35,794 bases of DNA from Staphylococcus croceilyticus (GTDB lineage: Bacteria > Bacillota > Bacilli > Staphylococcales > Staphylococcaceae), in contig NZ_PPRD01000010.1 in NCBI RefSeq assembly GCF_002902575.1, positions 1 through 35,794 of the forward strand, written 5' to 3'. Below, in pieces: positions 11,054 to 19,197 of this stretch. Each line of letters opens with the position of its first letter. Position 1 is the first letter of the stretch. The translations under genes were made by a program, and so were the position numbers. Below the pieces are notes generated by a model that was not told the origin of the DNA, did no database searches, and worked only from the letters and a program-made list of their open reading frames with translations.

Positions 11054-12405
11054 TATGCTTGACCTCCTCTTTCAATTACTTTGTCTACATCATCTTGGGC
11101 TGGTTTATTTTTAAACATACGCAATAATACATAGGCTGAAGTAACTAACAGAACTAAATATAATAAACCAAACATAATGGTTACTAATGTAATCCCACCA
11201 GCTTGTGTAGCTGCTTGGCTTACGCGCATATAGCCTCTAACGATCCATGGCTGTCTACCCATTTCAGTTAAAAACCACCCAAATTCAATAGCTAATAATG
11301 AAGCAGGTCCTGTCAGTAATACTGCATATAATAAACCTTTGTTCAATGTAAATTTGCGTAATTTTTTAAAGATTAATGTAAGTATAAATAATCCTGAAAC
11401 AATAAAGCAGAATATACCCATCGAAACCATTAAATCAAAGAAGTAATGCACTATTAATGGAGGTAAATCATTTTTAGGAAAATCATTTAACCCTTTTACT
11501 TTAGTATTAATATTGTTATCAGCTAAGAAGCTTAACATGCCAGGAATTTTAATTGCGCCATGAACTTCTTGTGTTTTATCGTTTAATACGCCGAAAAATA
11601 CTAAGTCAGCTTTGGATTGTGTATCAAAATGCCATTCATAAGCTGCTAATTTCTCAGGTTGTACTTTATGAAGAAATTTCGCTGACATATCACCAGCAAG
11701 CATGGCAAGTAAAGTATTTATAAAACCAACGACCATCGTCATTTTTAATGCTTTTTTATGATAGTCTGCATCTTTATTGAACTTGTTTTTCAATAGTTTG
11801 AAAGCTGCAATAGCGGCTAGTAGAAATGCCATTGTCATACCAGCTGTAGCTACTACATGAAATGCTCTAACTAAAAATGAAGCATTAAACATTGCTTCAA
11901 ATGGTTGTACATTGACCATTTTGCCATGTTTCATTTCGAAACCAGCTGGAGTATTCATAAATGAGTTGACTGACGTGATGAAGAAAGCTGAGAACGATCC
12001 ACCTATTATAACTGGAATACTTATAAGAAAATGTATCCATTGATTTTTGAAACGATTCCATGTGTATAGATAAATACTTAAGAAAATCGCTTCAAAGAAG
12101 AAAGCAAATGTTTCCATGAAAAGAGGTAAAGCTATAACATGTCCGCCCATTTTCATGAAGGTTGGCCAAATCAATGAGAGTTGTAAGCCAATAATTGTAC
12201 CAGTAACCACCCCTACTGCTACTGTAATCGTATAACCTTTCGACCAACGTTGTGCTAATGCTATATATTTAGGATCTTTATTTTTAATTCCTAAAAATTC
12301 TGCGATGGCAAACATTAACGGCATACCTACACCAATGGTAGCAAAGATGATATGTACCGCTAATGTCATTCCGGTTAGAAATCGGCTAATTTCAACAGAA
12401 TCCAT
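11053..12405 (-). CDS. cydA: Cytochrome bd oxidase, subunit I
   Basis: This 450-residue haem-bearing subunit has H18 in the first helix (TLAVHIIF) as the expected high-spin haem ligand, and a second conserved His in RAFHVVATAG near residue 186. The family motif GRQPWIVRGYMR is near the C-terminus, and WSKGYTITVAVGVVTG is near residue 60. The length and the short quinol-binding loop place it in the short-Q-loop group common in Firmicutes. It acts in the cytoplasmic membrane at low oxygen. The ATG at 12405 is preceded by a weak AAAGGTGATT. The divergent small redoxin gene shares the upstream region, which carries repeated TTTCACA words. Confidence 0.95.
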   Translation of the reverse strand: MDSVEISRFLTGMTLAVHIIFATIGVGMPLMFAIAEFLGIKNKDPKYIALAQRWSKGYTITVAVGVVTGTIIGLQLSLIWPTFMKMGGHVIALPLFMETFAFFFEAIFLSIYLYTWNRFKNQWIHFLISIPVIIGGSFSAFFITSVNSFMNTPAGFEMKHGKMVNVQPFEAMFNASFLVRAFHVVATAGMTMAFLLAAIAAFKLLKNKFNKDADYHKKALKMTMVVGFINTLLAMLAGDMSAKFLHKVQPEKLAAYEWHFDTQSKADLVFFGVLNDKTQEVHGAIKIPGMLSFLADNNINTKVKGLNDFPKNDLPPLIVHYFFDLMVSMGIFCFIVSGLFILTLIFKKLRKFTLNKGLLYAVLLTGPASLLAIEFGWFLTEMGRQPWIVRGYMRVSQAATQAGGITLVTIMFGLLYLVLLVTSAYVLLRMFKNKPAQDDVDKVIERGGQA

Positions 12406-12529
12406 ATATTAATCACCTTTTCTTTATATTTAAGATTTATATTTTTAGAAACAATTGATATAAATTATATTACTTTCATTTTCCTATCTAAATTGTTTTG
12501 CTTAATCTTCATAAATTTTTAACAATGTG

Positions 12530-12549
12530 TTTCACAAAATTTTCACAGT
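12530..12549 (-). promoter_or_regulatory. TTTCACA repeats upstream of cydA, possible redox-regulator site
   Basis: Plus-strand TTCACAA (12531-12537) and TTCACAG (12542-12548) are separated by AATT. Each resembles a half-site of the Rex operator (TTGTGAA-n4-TTCACAA), and cydAB is a known Rex target in S. aureus. Here the halves are direct rather than inverted, so the match is partial. Confidence 0.35.
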
Positions 12550-12619
12550 TTGCATTTCTAAGATATATTTTATATAGTAATTTCAGTTAAAAATAATTGA
12601 CAAAAAGGAGTGTTTATTA

Positions 12620-12853
12620 ATGTCTTCAATTACAATATATACACAAAATGATTGTCCGCCTTGTACATTTGTTAAGAATTATTTAAGCGAACATCATGTG
12701 AATTATGAAGAAAAAAATATTGCTAAAGATGAATATCGACAAGAAATGATGAATTACGATGCATTTGCGACACCATTTATACTTTTAAATGATGAACCTA
12801 TGTACAACGTTGATATAGAGAAGATTAACAAAGTCTTTAATATTGAGAATTAA
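12620..12853 (+). CDS. Glutaredoxin-like / NrdH-type small thioredoxin-fold protein
   Basis: This 77-residue protein has the redox motif C12-P-P-C15 (NDCPPCTFVKNYL) at the end of the first strand and the cis-proline motif ATPF near residue 55, both diagnostic of the thioredoxin fold. It is the size of a NrdH-redoxin or glutaredoxin. Staphylococci use bacillithiol rather than glutathione, so the natural reductant is uncertain. AAAGGAG lies 7-12 bases before the ATG. The gene is alone, divergent from cydA. The direct substrate cannot be read from the sequence; ribonucleotide reductase genes are not in the window. Confidence 0.85.
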   Translation: MSSITIYTQNDCPPCTFVKNYLSEHHVNYEEKNIAKDEYRQEMMNYDAFATPFILLNDEPMYNVDIEKINKVFNIEN

Positions 12854-12904
12854 TCGCTTTAATAAATAAATTTTTTCAAAATTAAATATTTCCCACTAAA
12901 AAAC

Positions 12905-12945
12905 GTCTCACATCTAGTTTACAAAGTTAAGTCTTGATGTGAGAC
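12905..12945. repeat. Perfect 10-bp inverted repeat downstream of the redoxin gene
   Basis: GTCTCACATC (12905-12914) and GATGTGAGAC (12936-12945) form a perfect stem with a 21-base loop. Neither strand has a T run directly after it. It lies just before the shared terminator and might add to termination or stabilise an mRNA end. Confidence 0.6.
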
Positions 12946-12959
12946 ATTTAAAACAAGAA

Positions 12960-12999
12960 AAGCACCTTTGTCTAATGTCAAATTAAACAAAGATGCTTT
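12960..12999. terminator. Bidirectional terminator between the redoxin gene and ptsI
   Basis: AAGCACCTTTGT (12960-12971) pairs with ACAAAGATGCTT (12987-12998) with one mismatch. TTTTT follows on the plus strand, and TTTTCTTGTTTT on the minus strand, so it can serve both convergent genes. Confidence 0.8.
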
Positions 13000-13005
13000 T
13001 TATAA

Positions 13006-14721
13006 TTATTTAGAAATATTATTTACTAACTCTTTAACTTCATCTTGAGTAGCACAATTAATTGCACGTTGTGCTAATTCTGCCATTTCATTTTTACTTA
13101 AACCATTAATTTGTCTTCTAGCTTTTAAGATAGATGTTGCACTCATAGAGAATTCATCTAATCCTAAACCTAATAGTAATGGAATAGCTGTTTCGTCTCC
13201 AGCCATTTCACCACACATACCAGTCCATTTACCTTCTTTATGAGAAGCTTCAATAACTTGTTTAACCAAGCGTAAAATCGCTGGATTGTATGGTTGGTAT
13301 AAGTAAGAAACACGTTCTGACATACGGTCAGCTGCCATTGTATATTGAATTAAATCATTCGTACCAATGCTGAAGAAATCAACTTCTTTAGCAAATACAT
13401 CTGCTAAAGCAGCAGTTGATGGGATTTCAACCATGATACCTAATTCAATTTCATCTGACACTTCGTGACCATCGTTTTTAAGTTTATCTTTTTCTTCTAA
13501 AAGAATCGCTTTTGCATCACGGAATTCATTAATAGTTGCTACCATTGGGAACATAATATTTAATTTACCGTATGCAGAAGCACGTAATAATGCACGTAAC
13601 TGTGTTCTGAAAATATCTTGTTGATCTAAGCATAAACGAATTGCACGATATCCTAAGAATGGATTCATTTCTTTAGGTAAATTTAGGTAAGGTAATTCTT
13701 TGTCCCCACCGATATCTAAAGTACGCACAACTACGCGTTTATCTTTCATCGTTTCAAGTACTTTTTTATAGGCTTCAAATTGCTCATCTTCAGTTGGCAT
13801 TTGATCTCTACCCATATAAAGGAATTCAGTTCTGTATAAACCAATACCTTCAGCACCATTTTCCATTACGCCATATAAATCATCAGGCGTACCGATATTT
13901 GCAGCTAATTCAGCATGTTCACCATCAATAGTGACAGTTTCTGCGTCACGTAATTTTTGTAATTCTTTCTTATCTTCAAAGAAACGTTCACGTTTATTTT
14001 GATAAGCGATTAATTCATCTTCAGTAGGATCAATGATTACGTCACCAGTTGTACCATCAACGATAATCATATCGCCTTGTTTAACTTCTTTCGTAATTGT
14101 TTTAGTACCAACTACTGCAGCAATTTCTAATGAACGACTCATAATTGCTGAGTGACTAGTACGACCACCAATATTAGTAACGAAGCCTTGAACAAATTCT
14201 TTATTTAATTGTGCAGTGTCAGAAGGTGTTAAATCATTTCCGACGATAACTACACTTTCATCAATCATACTTGGGTTAGGTAAATCAACACCTAAAAGAT
14301 GTGCTAACACACGTTTAGAAACGTCTCTAATATCTGCAGCACGCTCTCTCATGTATTCATTATCCATTGATTCAAAGATTGTAATAAATTGCGTAGTGAC
14401 TTCATGTAATGCTTCAGGAGCACTTACTTTTTCATTCGCAATTTTATCTTCGATTGGTTGAATTAACTCAGGATCATCAAGTACTAATAAATGTGCATCA
14501 AAGATAGCAGCTTTATCAGGACCTAATTGTTTCTCAGCGTTATTTCTGATTTTAGTTAACTCGATTTTAGAAGCTTCTAACGCATTTCTAAACTTTTTAA
14601 TTTCAGCATCAGTATCAGTGACTTTTTCATTAGTAAATGATAAATCTGGTTCTACTAATAAATATGCTTTAGCAATTGCTACGCCATCAGACGCAGCAAT
14701 ACCTTTAATTAAGTTTGACAT
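13006..14721 (-). CDS. ptsI: PTS enzyme I (phosphoenolpyruvate-protein phosphotransferase)
   Basis: This 571-residue first enzyme of the sugar phosphotransferase system takes phosphate from phosphoenolpyruvate and passes it to HPr. The phosphorylated histidine is H190 in the signature [10 protein letters not shown]. The PEP-binding barrel domain contains [12 protein letters not shown], the [13 protein letters not shown] segment and the active-site loop GMCGEMAGD. The length is normal. The ATG lies 2 bases after the ptsH stop, giving a tight two-gene operon. Confidence 0.98.
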   Translation of the reverse strand: MSNLIKGIAASDGVAIAKAYLLVEPDLSFTNEKVTDTDAEIKKFRNALEASKIELTKIRNNAEKQLGPDKAAIFDAHLLVLDDPELIQPIEDKIANEKVSAPEALHEVTTQFITIFESMDNEYMRERAADIRDVSKRVLAHLLGVDLPNPSMIDESVVIVGNDLTPSDTAQLNKEFVQGFVTNIGGRTSHSAIMSRSLEIAAVVGTKTITKEVKQGDMIIVDGTTGDVIIDPTEDELIAYQNKRERFFEDKKELQKLRDAETVTIDGEHAELAANIGTPDDLYGVMENGAEGIGLYRTEFLYMGRDQMPTEDEQFEAYKKVLETMKDKRVVVRTLDIGGDKELPYLNLPKEMNPFLGYRAIRLCLDQQDIFRTQLRALLRASAYGKLNIMFPMVATINEFRDAKAILLEEKDKLKNDGHEVSDEIELGIMVEIPSTAALADVFAKEVDFFSIGTNDLIQYTMAADRMSERVSYLYQPYNPAILRLVKQVIEASHKEGKWTGMCGEMAGDETAIPLLLGLGLDEFSMSATSILKARRQINGLSKNEMAELAQRAINCATQDEVKELVNNISK

Positions 14722-14723
14722 AA

Positions 14724-14990
14724 TTACTCAGTTAAACCTTCTTTAGATAAGACATCACTGATAGCTTGAATTGCGTCTTGTTCATCGCTTCCGTCAGCAT
14801 AGATAGTGATTTCAGCATCTTTACCTACACCTAAACTCATAACACCCATGATAGATTTTAAGTTAACTTTTTTACCGTTGTATTCTAATTGAATATCTGA
14901 ATCAAATTTTGATGCAGTTTGAACTAACATAGTTGCAGGACGTGCATGAATACCAGTTTCATCGATAATTACATAAGATTTTTGTTCCAT
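14724..14990 (-). CDS. ptsH: HPr phosphocarrier protein
   Basis: This 88-residue PTS carrier is phosphorylated at H15 (GIHARPA) by enzyme I. The Gram-positive regulatory serine S46 is present in [11 protein letters not shown]; HPr kinase phosphorylates it, making HPr-Ser-P the partner of CcpA in carbon catabolite repression. The ATG at 14990 has GAAGGAGAAA upstream. It is the first gene of the ptsHI operon. The 330-base gap 14991-15320 upstream contains the operon promoter region and a large inverted repeat; I see no gene in it. Confidence 0.98.
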   Translation of the reverse strand: MEQKSYVIIDETGIHARPATMLVQTASKFDSDIQLEYNGKKVNLKSIMGVMSLGVGKDAEITIYADGSDEQDAIQAISDVLSKEGLTE

Positions 14991-15062
14991 AATCTATTTC
15001 TCCTTCGCAAAGTTAGAATATTCTAATTTATCATAATCTAACATAGTTTTATAACATAACAC

Positions 15063-15120
15063 TACCAAAATATAATAGCAAATTCAATTCTTATACGATT
15101 GAACTACTATTATACTGGTA
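15063..15120 (-). promoter_or_regulatory. Large inverted repeat upstream of ptsHI
   Basis: TACCA (15063-15067) and TATAATAG (15071-15078) pair with CTATTATA (15107-15114) and TGGTA (15116-15120), and TTCAAT/ATTGAA pair inside. The repeat lies 73-130 bases before the ptsH ATG, where a promoter or leader would be. It could be an operator or an mRNA leader structure. No T run follows on the minus strand. Confidence 0.45.
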
Positions 15121-15320
15121 AATGATATGACTAGACAAGCAATTCAGATTATCAATAAACACTTCTATATCAATATTTATACTTTCCTTGTTTAAAATTG
15201 ATGTGTCTACTTAAGTATCAACAATCTGTTGCTTACTCTCATTTAGTTAATAAATTTAATCAATATTGTAATTGTTATCTTATTAACACTTTATATTAAT
15301 TATACTACAACATTTCCATT

Positions 15321-15863
15321 TTAAATAATATCATATAGTACTTTTTCACATTTTTCTATGTGGTCGCGTCCTAATTTGTTCATAAAGTAGTAACTTATAG
15401 ATGCTGAAACTGCTTGTCCAACCACTGGGAACCATTTCGTTTGTTTGGCAGCAGCACGTTTCGCCATATCTCTGATTACTACTTTTAATACAGCACTTGA
15501 TACTTTTTTACCTACAAATGAACTACCTTGAATAGCCGCTGCTGCTAGCACACGTTCTCTAACATCATCACCTAAAGTATTCACTTGTTTATGATCAAGA
15601 CCGTAAATTTTATTAACATCTTCAATGATGTCTCTCATTAATTTAATATCTACACCAAAGTCTAATCCAGGAATAGGAACAACGCTCATTCCAGAAGATA
15701 AAAGAGATTTCTTTTTGACAAGCGCTTCGGCTCTTACTCTGCGCTCTTCAATTTCTTCTTTAGTAGTAGGTAAAACACTTTTTTCTTTAATTTCTTCCAT
15801 ATTTAATACTTTGTTACCTACTTTATTTGTCATATTATTAGTAAATCTATCCATAATACCCAT
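15321..15863 (-). CDS. Conserved hypothetical protein, about 180 residues
   Basis: I do not recognise a characterised family. I start it at the ATG at 15863, which has AAAGGGTG 7 bases upstream; the ATG 11 codons earlier has no ribosome-binding site. The first 60 residues are charged and probably helical. The middle has a glycine/proline-rich hydrophobic stretch (SGMSVVPIPGLDFGVDI). The C-terminal half has small-residue-rich helices, including FPVVGQAVSASISYYFMNKLG, that could touch or cross a membrane. This layout faintly recalls DUF697 or EcsC-like proteins, but I cannot assign it. It follows the rRNA methyltransferase gene on the same strand after 65 bases with no terminator, so the two may be co-transcribed. 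Confidence 0.7.
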   Translation of the reverse strand: MGIMDRFTNNMTNKVGNKVLNMEEIKEKSVLPTTKEEIEERRVRAEALVKKKSLLSSGMSVVPIPGLDFGVDIKLMRDIIEDVNKIYGLDHKQVNTLGDDVRERVLAAAAIQGSSFVGKKVSSAVLKVVIRDMAKRAAAKQTKWFPVVGQAVSASISYYFMNKLGRDHIEKCEKVLYDII

Positions 15864-15928
15864 ACTTCGACACCCTTTCGTATTAATTCTTTTCATTCAT
15901 TAAACCATTATACCCACTTTTATTTATG

Positions 15929-17101
15929 TTAATGCTTAATATTTAAGAATACTGCTTTCAAGTATTTAGATGGTTTGTAATGTGGATGTGTTTTGAAATC
16001 TTTTGGTAATCCCATGACTTCTTCTATTTCATATTCTACGCCAGCTGCTTCTAATGTCTTTTTAATCACATTTTTAAATGATTTTAATGGAAAGACGCTT
16101 GAATTTGTACATAATAACATTGAGCCATTTGGCGCTAAAATATTTAATGCTCCATTAATCAAGTCATCGTAATTTTTTTGAACTGAAAAAGTTTTTTTCT
16201 TATTACGCGCAAAACTTGGTGGATCAATAACGATTGTGTCGTATTGTTTGCCATGACGAGCAGCATAATTATAAAAATCGAATGTATCCATTACATAGAT
16301 ATACTGACTTTTAGGGTCAATACTATTTAGTCCGAAGTTCTCTTCAGTAAGAGTACGAGAACGATTTGCTAAATCGACACTTGTCGTCATTTCCGCATTC
16401 TGAGCCGCTATAACCGAGAAAGCCCCTGTATAACTAAATAGGTTAAGTATTGATCTTCCTTCTGAAAAGTGATCACGTAATTTTTTACGCACTTCTTTTT
16501 GGTCTAAGAAAATGCCTGTCATTAAGCCATCATTTAAATCTACATTATAAAATGTAAAGTTCTCTTCTATTACAATTGGAAATTCTGGTGTTTCCCCTAA
16601 CACATGGCCTCCAGTATACTCTGTATCTTTAAAACGCATTTTTTCATAAATTGACTTAAACTCAAATACGTTTTGAATGGCTTCTACGACGTTATAACGG
16701 AACTTGTAAATTCCTCTTGAATACCATTGAATAAGTAAATGTCCATTATAATTATCAATCGTAAGTCCACCTACGCCATCACCCTCAGCATTAAATAGTC
16801 TAAATGCATTTGTGCCTTCAATATGATAATAATACTCTCTTTCTTCTAGCGCTTGTTTAAACAAACTTTCGAAAAACTGTGTATTAATAACTTCATTTTG
16901 GTCGTAACTCAAGACCCATCCTAAACCTTTATGTTGACGTCCAACATATGCAGTTGCAATGTATTGATCATGTTCTGTCATTAAATAAAATAAGTCGCCT
17001 TCCTTTAGATGGTCGTGTTGATAGATATCTTCTTCATCGACTAACGGATATTGATTTAAATATTTTGTTTCTTTTCCTTTATTTAAAGTTGCTATTTTCA
17101 T
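15929..17101 (-). CDS. RlmI-like class I SAM-dependent rRNA methyltransferase
   Basis: This 390-residue protein has an N-terminal PUA-type RNA-binding domain (about 1-75) and a C-terminal Rossmann methyltransferase domain. Visible motifs are the SAM-binding loop NLFSYTGAFSVIAA and the catalytic-type DPPSFARNKK. This combination is that of the RlmI/YccW family, which methylates 23S rRNA cytosine at C5 in E. coli. The exact target here is inferred. The ATG start at 17101 has AGGAGCG upstream. A terminator of the membrane protein gene separates it from that gene. Confidence 0.85.
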   Translation of the reverse strand: MKIATLNKGKETKYLNQYPLVDEEDIYQHDHLKEGDLFYLMTEHDQYIATAYVGRQHKGLGWVLSYDQNEVINTQFFESLFKQALEEREYYYHIEGTNAFRLFNAEGDGVGGLTIDNYNGHLLIQWYSRGIYKFRYNVVEAIQNVFEFKSIYEKMRFKDTEYTGGHVLGETPEFPIVIEENFTFYNVDLNDGLMTGIFLDQKEVRKKLRDHFSEGRSILNLFSYTGAFSVIAAQNAEMTTSVDLANRSRTLTEENFGLNSIDPKSQYIYVMDTFDFYNYAARHGKQYDTIVIDPPSFARNKKKTFSVQKNYDDLINGALNILAPNGSMLLCTNSSVFPLKSFKNVIKKTLEAAGVEYEIEEVMGLPKDFKTHPHYKPSKYLKAVFLNIKH

Positions 17102-17212
17102 CTCTAACGCTCCTATTTAAATCATATTTTTTATATTAGAAAATCTTTACATTATACGTTCTTGTTTATTTTAACAAAATTAATTTTCACTTTATACTAA
17201 ACGAAATAAAAT

Positions 17213-17253
17213 AACTCCCCTCAAAGTTCTTCATTGGAACTTTGAAGGGAGTT
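17213..17253 (-). terminator. Terminator of the 431-residue membrane protein gene
   Basis: On the minus strand AACTCCC plus TTCAAAGTTC pairs with its complement across a 7-base loop, giving a stem of about 17 pairs with one mismatch, followed by TTATTTTATTT. It lies 17 bases past the stop at 17270. Confidence 0.8.
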
Positions 17254-17269
17254 AGTTATGTTCATAATA

Positions 17270-18565
17270 TTAAGGACGATCTCTCAACTGTAGTGTGAAT
17301 GCAATTATTACTGCTATTAACATAATGATTAAGGTTGGCGTAATAAAAATTGATAAAAGCAAACCATGAAGCATAATGTTAATAAATTCTGTCAATAATT
17401 TGAAGAATAGAATACTTATCATAAAGAGTTGTAAATAATAGAATTTACCTCTTAAAAAATGTGTGAATGTAGTAGCAATATATATAATGATAATAAACAT
17501 TAATAATAATAATGTTACCCATTCAACCACATATTGCGTTTGAGATAATTGCCATTCACCAGATACAAATAATGAATTTCGATTGTTAAATTCTATAAAC
17601 GTAAATAAGAATAAAACAAAACCACAGAAGATTTCTACATACTCGGGTTTAATCCATTTTGGTCGACGCATCCAGTTAGGAATATCGTCTTCTTGAATAT
17701 CAAAAACATTTTTGAATTTACTTTTAAATTTATCGCGTTTAGCTCTAATTTTTTCTAAGTCTACACTTCTTCTCGTCTTACGTGCATATTCTGATGTTTT
17801 ATCTTGAAGTTGTTTAAAATGAACTTTAGATTGAGTCGATACATTTCCTTTAGTAGTTCTAGATAATTCTGGTTCTTCTTCCCCTAGTTCTTCTTTAGTT
17901 AACGGAAGTGATCTTCTTAAGAATAAGAAGTTCCAAATAGATGCTTGAGCTAATAGCCACATCACTAAGAAGAAAGTATCTACACTTAAAATATCAATTG
18001 GTGCAATTTCATTTGCATCAATTTTTCCGTATAAAGAAATTTGAGTAATTAAATAAGCAATTCCATATGCAACAATAGTCCATAGATAATGGCTTTTTCT
18101 GTTCTCACTATAAAGTTCATCTTTATAGACGATATAACCTGTATGAATAATAAATGGAATAACGAAAATTATTGCCCAAATACCATATACTTGTGTCATT
18201 AGTGTAATCGTAATAAGGAAATATAGAATTCCAATAACTAAAAAGAAAATTGAGATGTCGTAATCATATTTTGTAGTTCTATATAATGTATAACCAATCA
18301 ACATTAAAAGAATACCAAACAAAATAATAATGACTGCACTAATAATAGGAAAGTTGCCTATGAATCTACTCATCACTCTAATTATTTCACTAAAGAATGC
18401 ATTAAGAAAATCCCATAAATTATGTATCCTTAATTCAGCCTTATTTTTATCTTTGAGTTGTTTAATTAAAGGTAAATTGATTAGGATAATGAGACCCGTG
18501 AAGAGTGAAACGATACCGATTAAATAACTGTAAATAATCTCGGTGTGTTTCTTAAGAAAAGACAT
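17270..18565 (-). CDS. Polytopic membrane protein of unknown function
   Basis: I start it at the ATG at 18565, since the GTG three codons upstream lies inside the GAGGTG ribosome-binding site. The 431 residues contain about ten hydrophobic segments, roughly at 12-33, 70-95, 99-145 (two), 158-180, 190-215, 300-322, 342-368, 374-396 and 400-424. A basic, charged cytoplasmic-type loop of about 80 residues sits near 220-300 (RKTRRSVDLEKIRAKRDKFKSK). No enzyme or transporter motif is recognisable. It is a single gene with its own terminator, divergent from the sigma-B-type micro-gene. The function is unknown. Confidence 0.8.
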   Translation of the reverse strand: MSFLKKHTEIIYSYLIGIVSLFTGLIILINLPLIKQLKDKNKAELRIHNLWDFLNAFFSEIIRVMSRFIGNFPIISAVIIILFGILLMLIGYTLYRTTKYDYDISIFFLVIGILYFLITITLMTQVYGIWAIIFVIPFIIHTGYIVYKDELYSENRKSHYLWTIVAYGIAYLITQISLYGKIDANEIAPIDILSVDTFFLVMWLLAQASIWNFLFLRRSLPLTKEELGEEEPELSRTTKGNVSTQSKVHFKQLQDKTSEYARKTRRSVDLEKIRAKRDKFKSKFKNVFDIQEDDIPNWMRRPKWIKPEYVEIFCGFVLFLFTFIEFNNRNSLFVSGEWQLSQTQYVVEWVTLLLLMFIIIIYIATTFTHFLRGKFYYLQLFMISILFFKLLTEFINIMLHGLLLSIFITPTLIIMLIAVIIAFTLQLRDRP

Positions 18566-18650
18566 ACTGTTCACCTCAAAATTTATTATATATGAAGATT
18601 TTCATCTTGTCTTTAATAAAAAAATAAAATACTTCTCTGGACCTATATAA

Positions 18651-18676
18651 GTTTATCCTACTTTTTGAATGGGTAA
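18651..18676 (+). promoter_or_regulatory. Sigma-B-type promoter
   Basis: GTTTAT (18651-18656), a 14-base spacer and GGGTAA (18671-18676) closely match the staphylococcal sigma-B consensus GTTTAA-n12-15-GGGTAT. The predicted transcript start is near 18684, about 30 bases before the small reading frame. Confidence 0.65.
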
Positions 18677-18713
18677 ACTATAGATGTAACAATTATTCAA
18701 CAAGGAGTGTTGT

Positions 18714-18851
18714 ATGATGACAAACGAAGATGCTAAAAAATCAGCAGCTGAAAAAGCAAAAGAAACTGAAGAAAAATTAAAAGACCAAAAAGAAGAAAAA
18801 ACAGATGATCTTGAACAAACTAAACAAGATGTTCAAGATACATTAGATTAA
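18714..18851 (+). CDS. Small, highly charged coiled-coil-like protein (45 residues)
   Basis: An ATG at 18714 (a second ATG follows directly) lies 6 bases after AAGGAG. The frame encodes 45 residues made almost only of Lys, Glu, Asp, Ala, Gln and Thr, with no aromatic residue, cysteine or hydrophobic core. The sequence is probably a single amphipathic or disordered helix. Clear ribosome-binding site, a sigma-B-type promoter and an immediate terminator support a real gene. The composition resembles small hydrophilic stress proteins (CsbD- or LEA-like) in character, but I see no homology that names it. Function unknown; it may be part of the general stress response. Confidence 0.7.
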   Translation: MMTNEDAKKSAAEKAKETEEKLKDQKEEKTDDLEQTKQDVQDTLD

Positions 18852-18871
18852 TTTAAATTTTCATTTTTTTG

Positions 18872-18907
18872 CTACCAGCCAATTTTAATTGGTTGGTAGT
18901 TTTTTTA
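18872..18907 (+). terminator. Terminator of the 45-residue gene
   Basis: CTACCAGCCAA pairs with TTGGTTGGTAG (one mismatch) around a short TTTTAA-type loop and is followed by TTTTTTTATTT. It lies 20 bases past the stop codon. Confidence 0.88.
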
Positions 18908-18962
18908 TTTAACATTTTTAATTTTGAATAATTTTATTGAACCTATAATATTTAAAAGCATC

Positions 18963-18991
18963 TTGACATTATTTCTCAAAAGTCATACATT
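18963..18991 (+). promoter_or_regulatory. Sigma-A promoter of the TPP riboswitch-ykoEDC unit
   Basis: A perfect -35 TTGACA (18963-18968) is separated by 17 bases from TACATT (18986-18991). The transcript would start near 18998, just before the riboswitch. Confidence 0.8.
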
Positions 18992-19010
18992 TAAATTAAA
19001 TTAAATATTC

Positions 19011-19100
19011 AACGCACTAGGGGTGTGTATACTGAGATGAGGAGTATCCTCGAACCCTTTGAACCTGATCTAGTTAAAAGCTAGCGTAGGAAAGTGTCGC
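19011..19100 (+). promoter_or_regulatory. TPP (THI element) riboswitch
   Basis: The conserved THI-box blocks are present in order: ACTAGGGGTG at the start, CTGAGATGAGG in the middle, ACCCTTTGAACCTGATCTAG, and GCGTAGGAAAGTG at the end. The flanking CACT/AGTG pairing forms helix P1. It senses thiamine diphosphate and is expected to switch off the downstream ECF transporter by forming the terminator at 19148-19183. Confidence 0.96.
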
Positions 19101-19147
19101 TAATATAAATAATTGTAATATATACATAAAGCATGTTATTTAAATTC

Positions 19148-19183
19148 ACGCACAACTTTCTACGGAGGGTTGTGCGTTTTTTT
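19148..19183 (+). terminator. Riboswitch-controlled terminator before ykoE
   Basis: ACGCACAAC (19148-19156) pairs with GTTGTGCGT (19169-19177), followed by TTTTTTT. The T run directly abuts the AGGAGGA ribosome-binding site of the next gene (19184-19190), leaving no spare leader. It is the expression platform of the TPP riboswitch. Confidence 0.9.
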
Positions 19184-19197
19184 AGGAGGAAATAGTT

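Noticed and set aside
12523..12549. A full palindromic Rex operator upstream of cydA
   Set aside because: Only direct half-sites TTCACA are present; the inverted TTGTGAA partner at four bases distance is missing, so I list it as a weak candidate only.
13006..14990. Catabolite-responsive element (cre) controlling ptsHI, cydAB or pdh
   Set aside because: I looked for the TGWAANCGNTNWCA pattern in the upstream regions and saw no convincing match.
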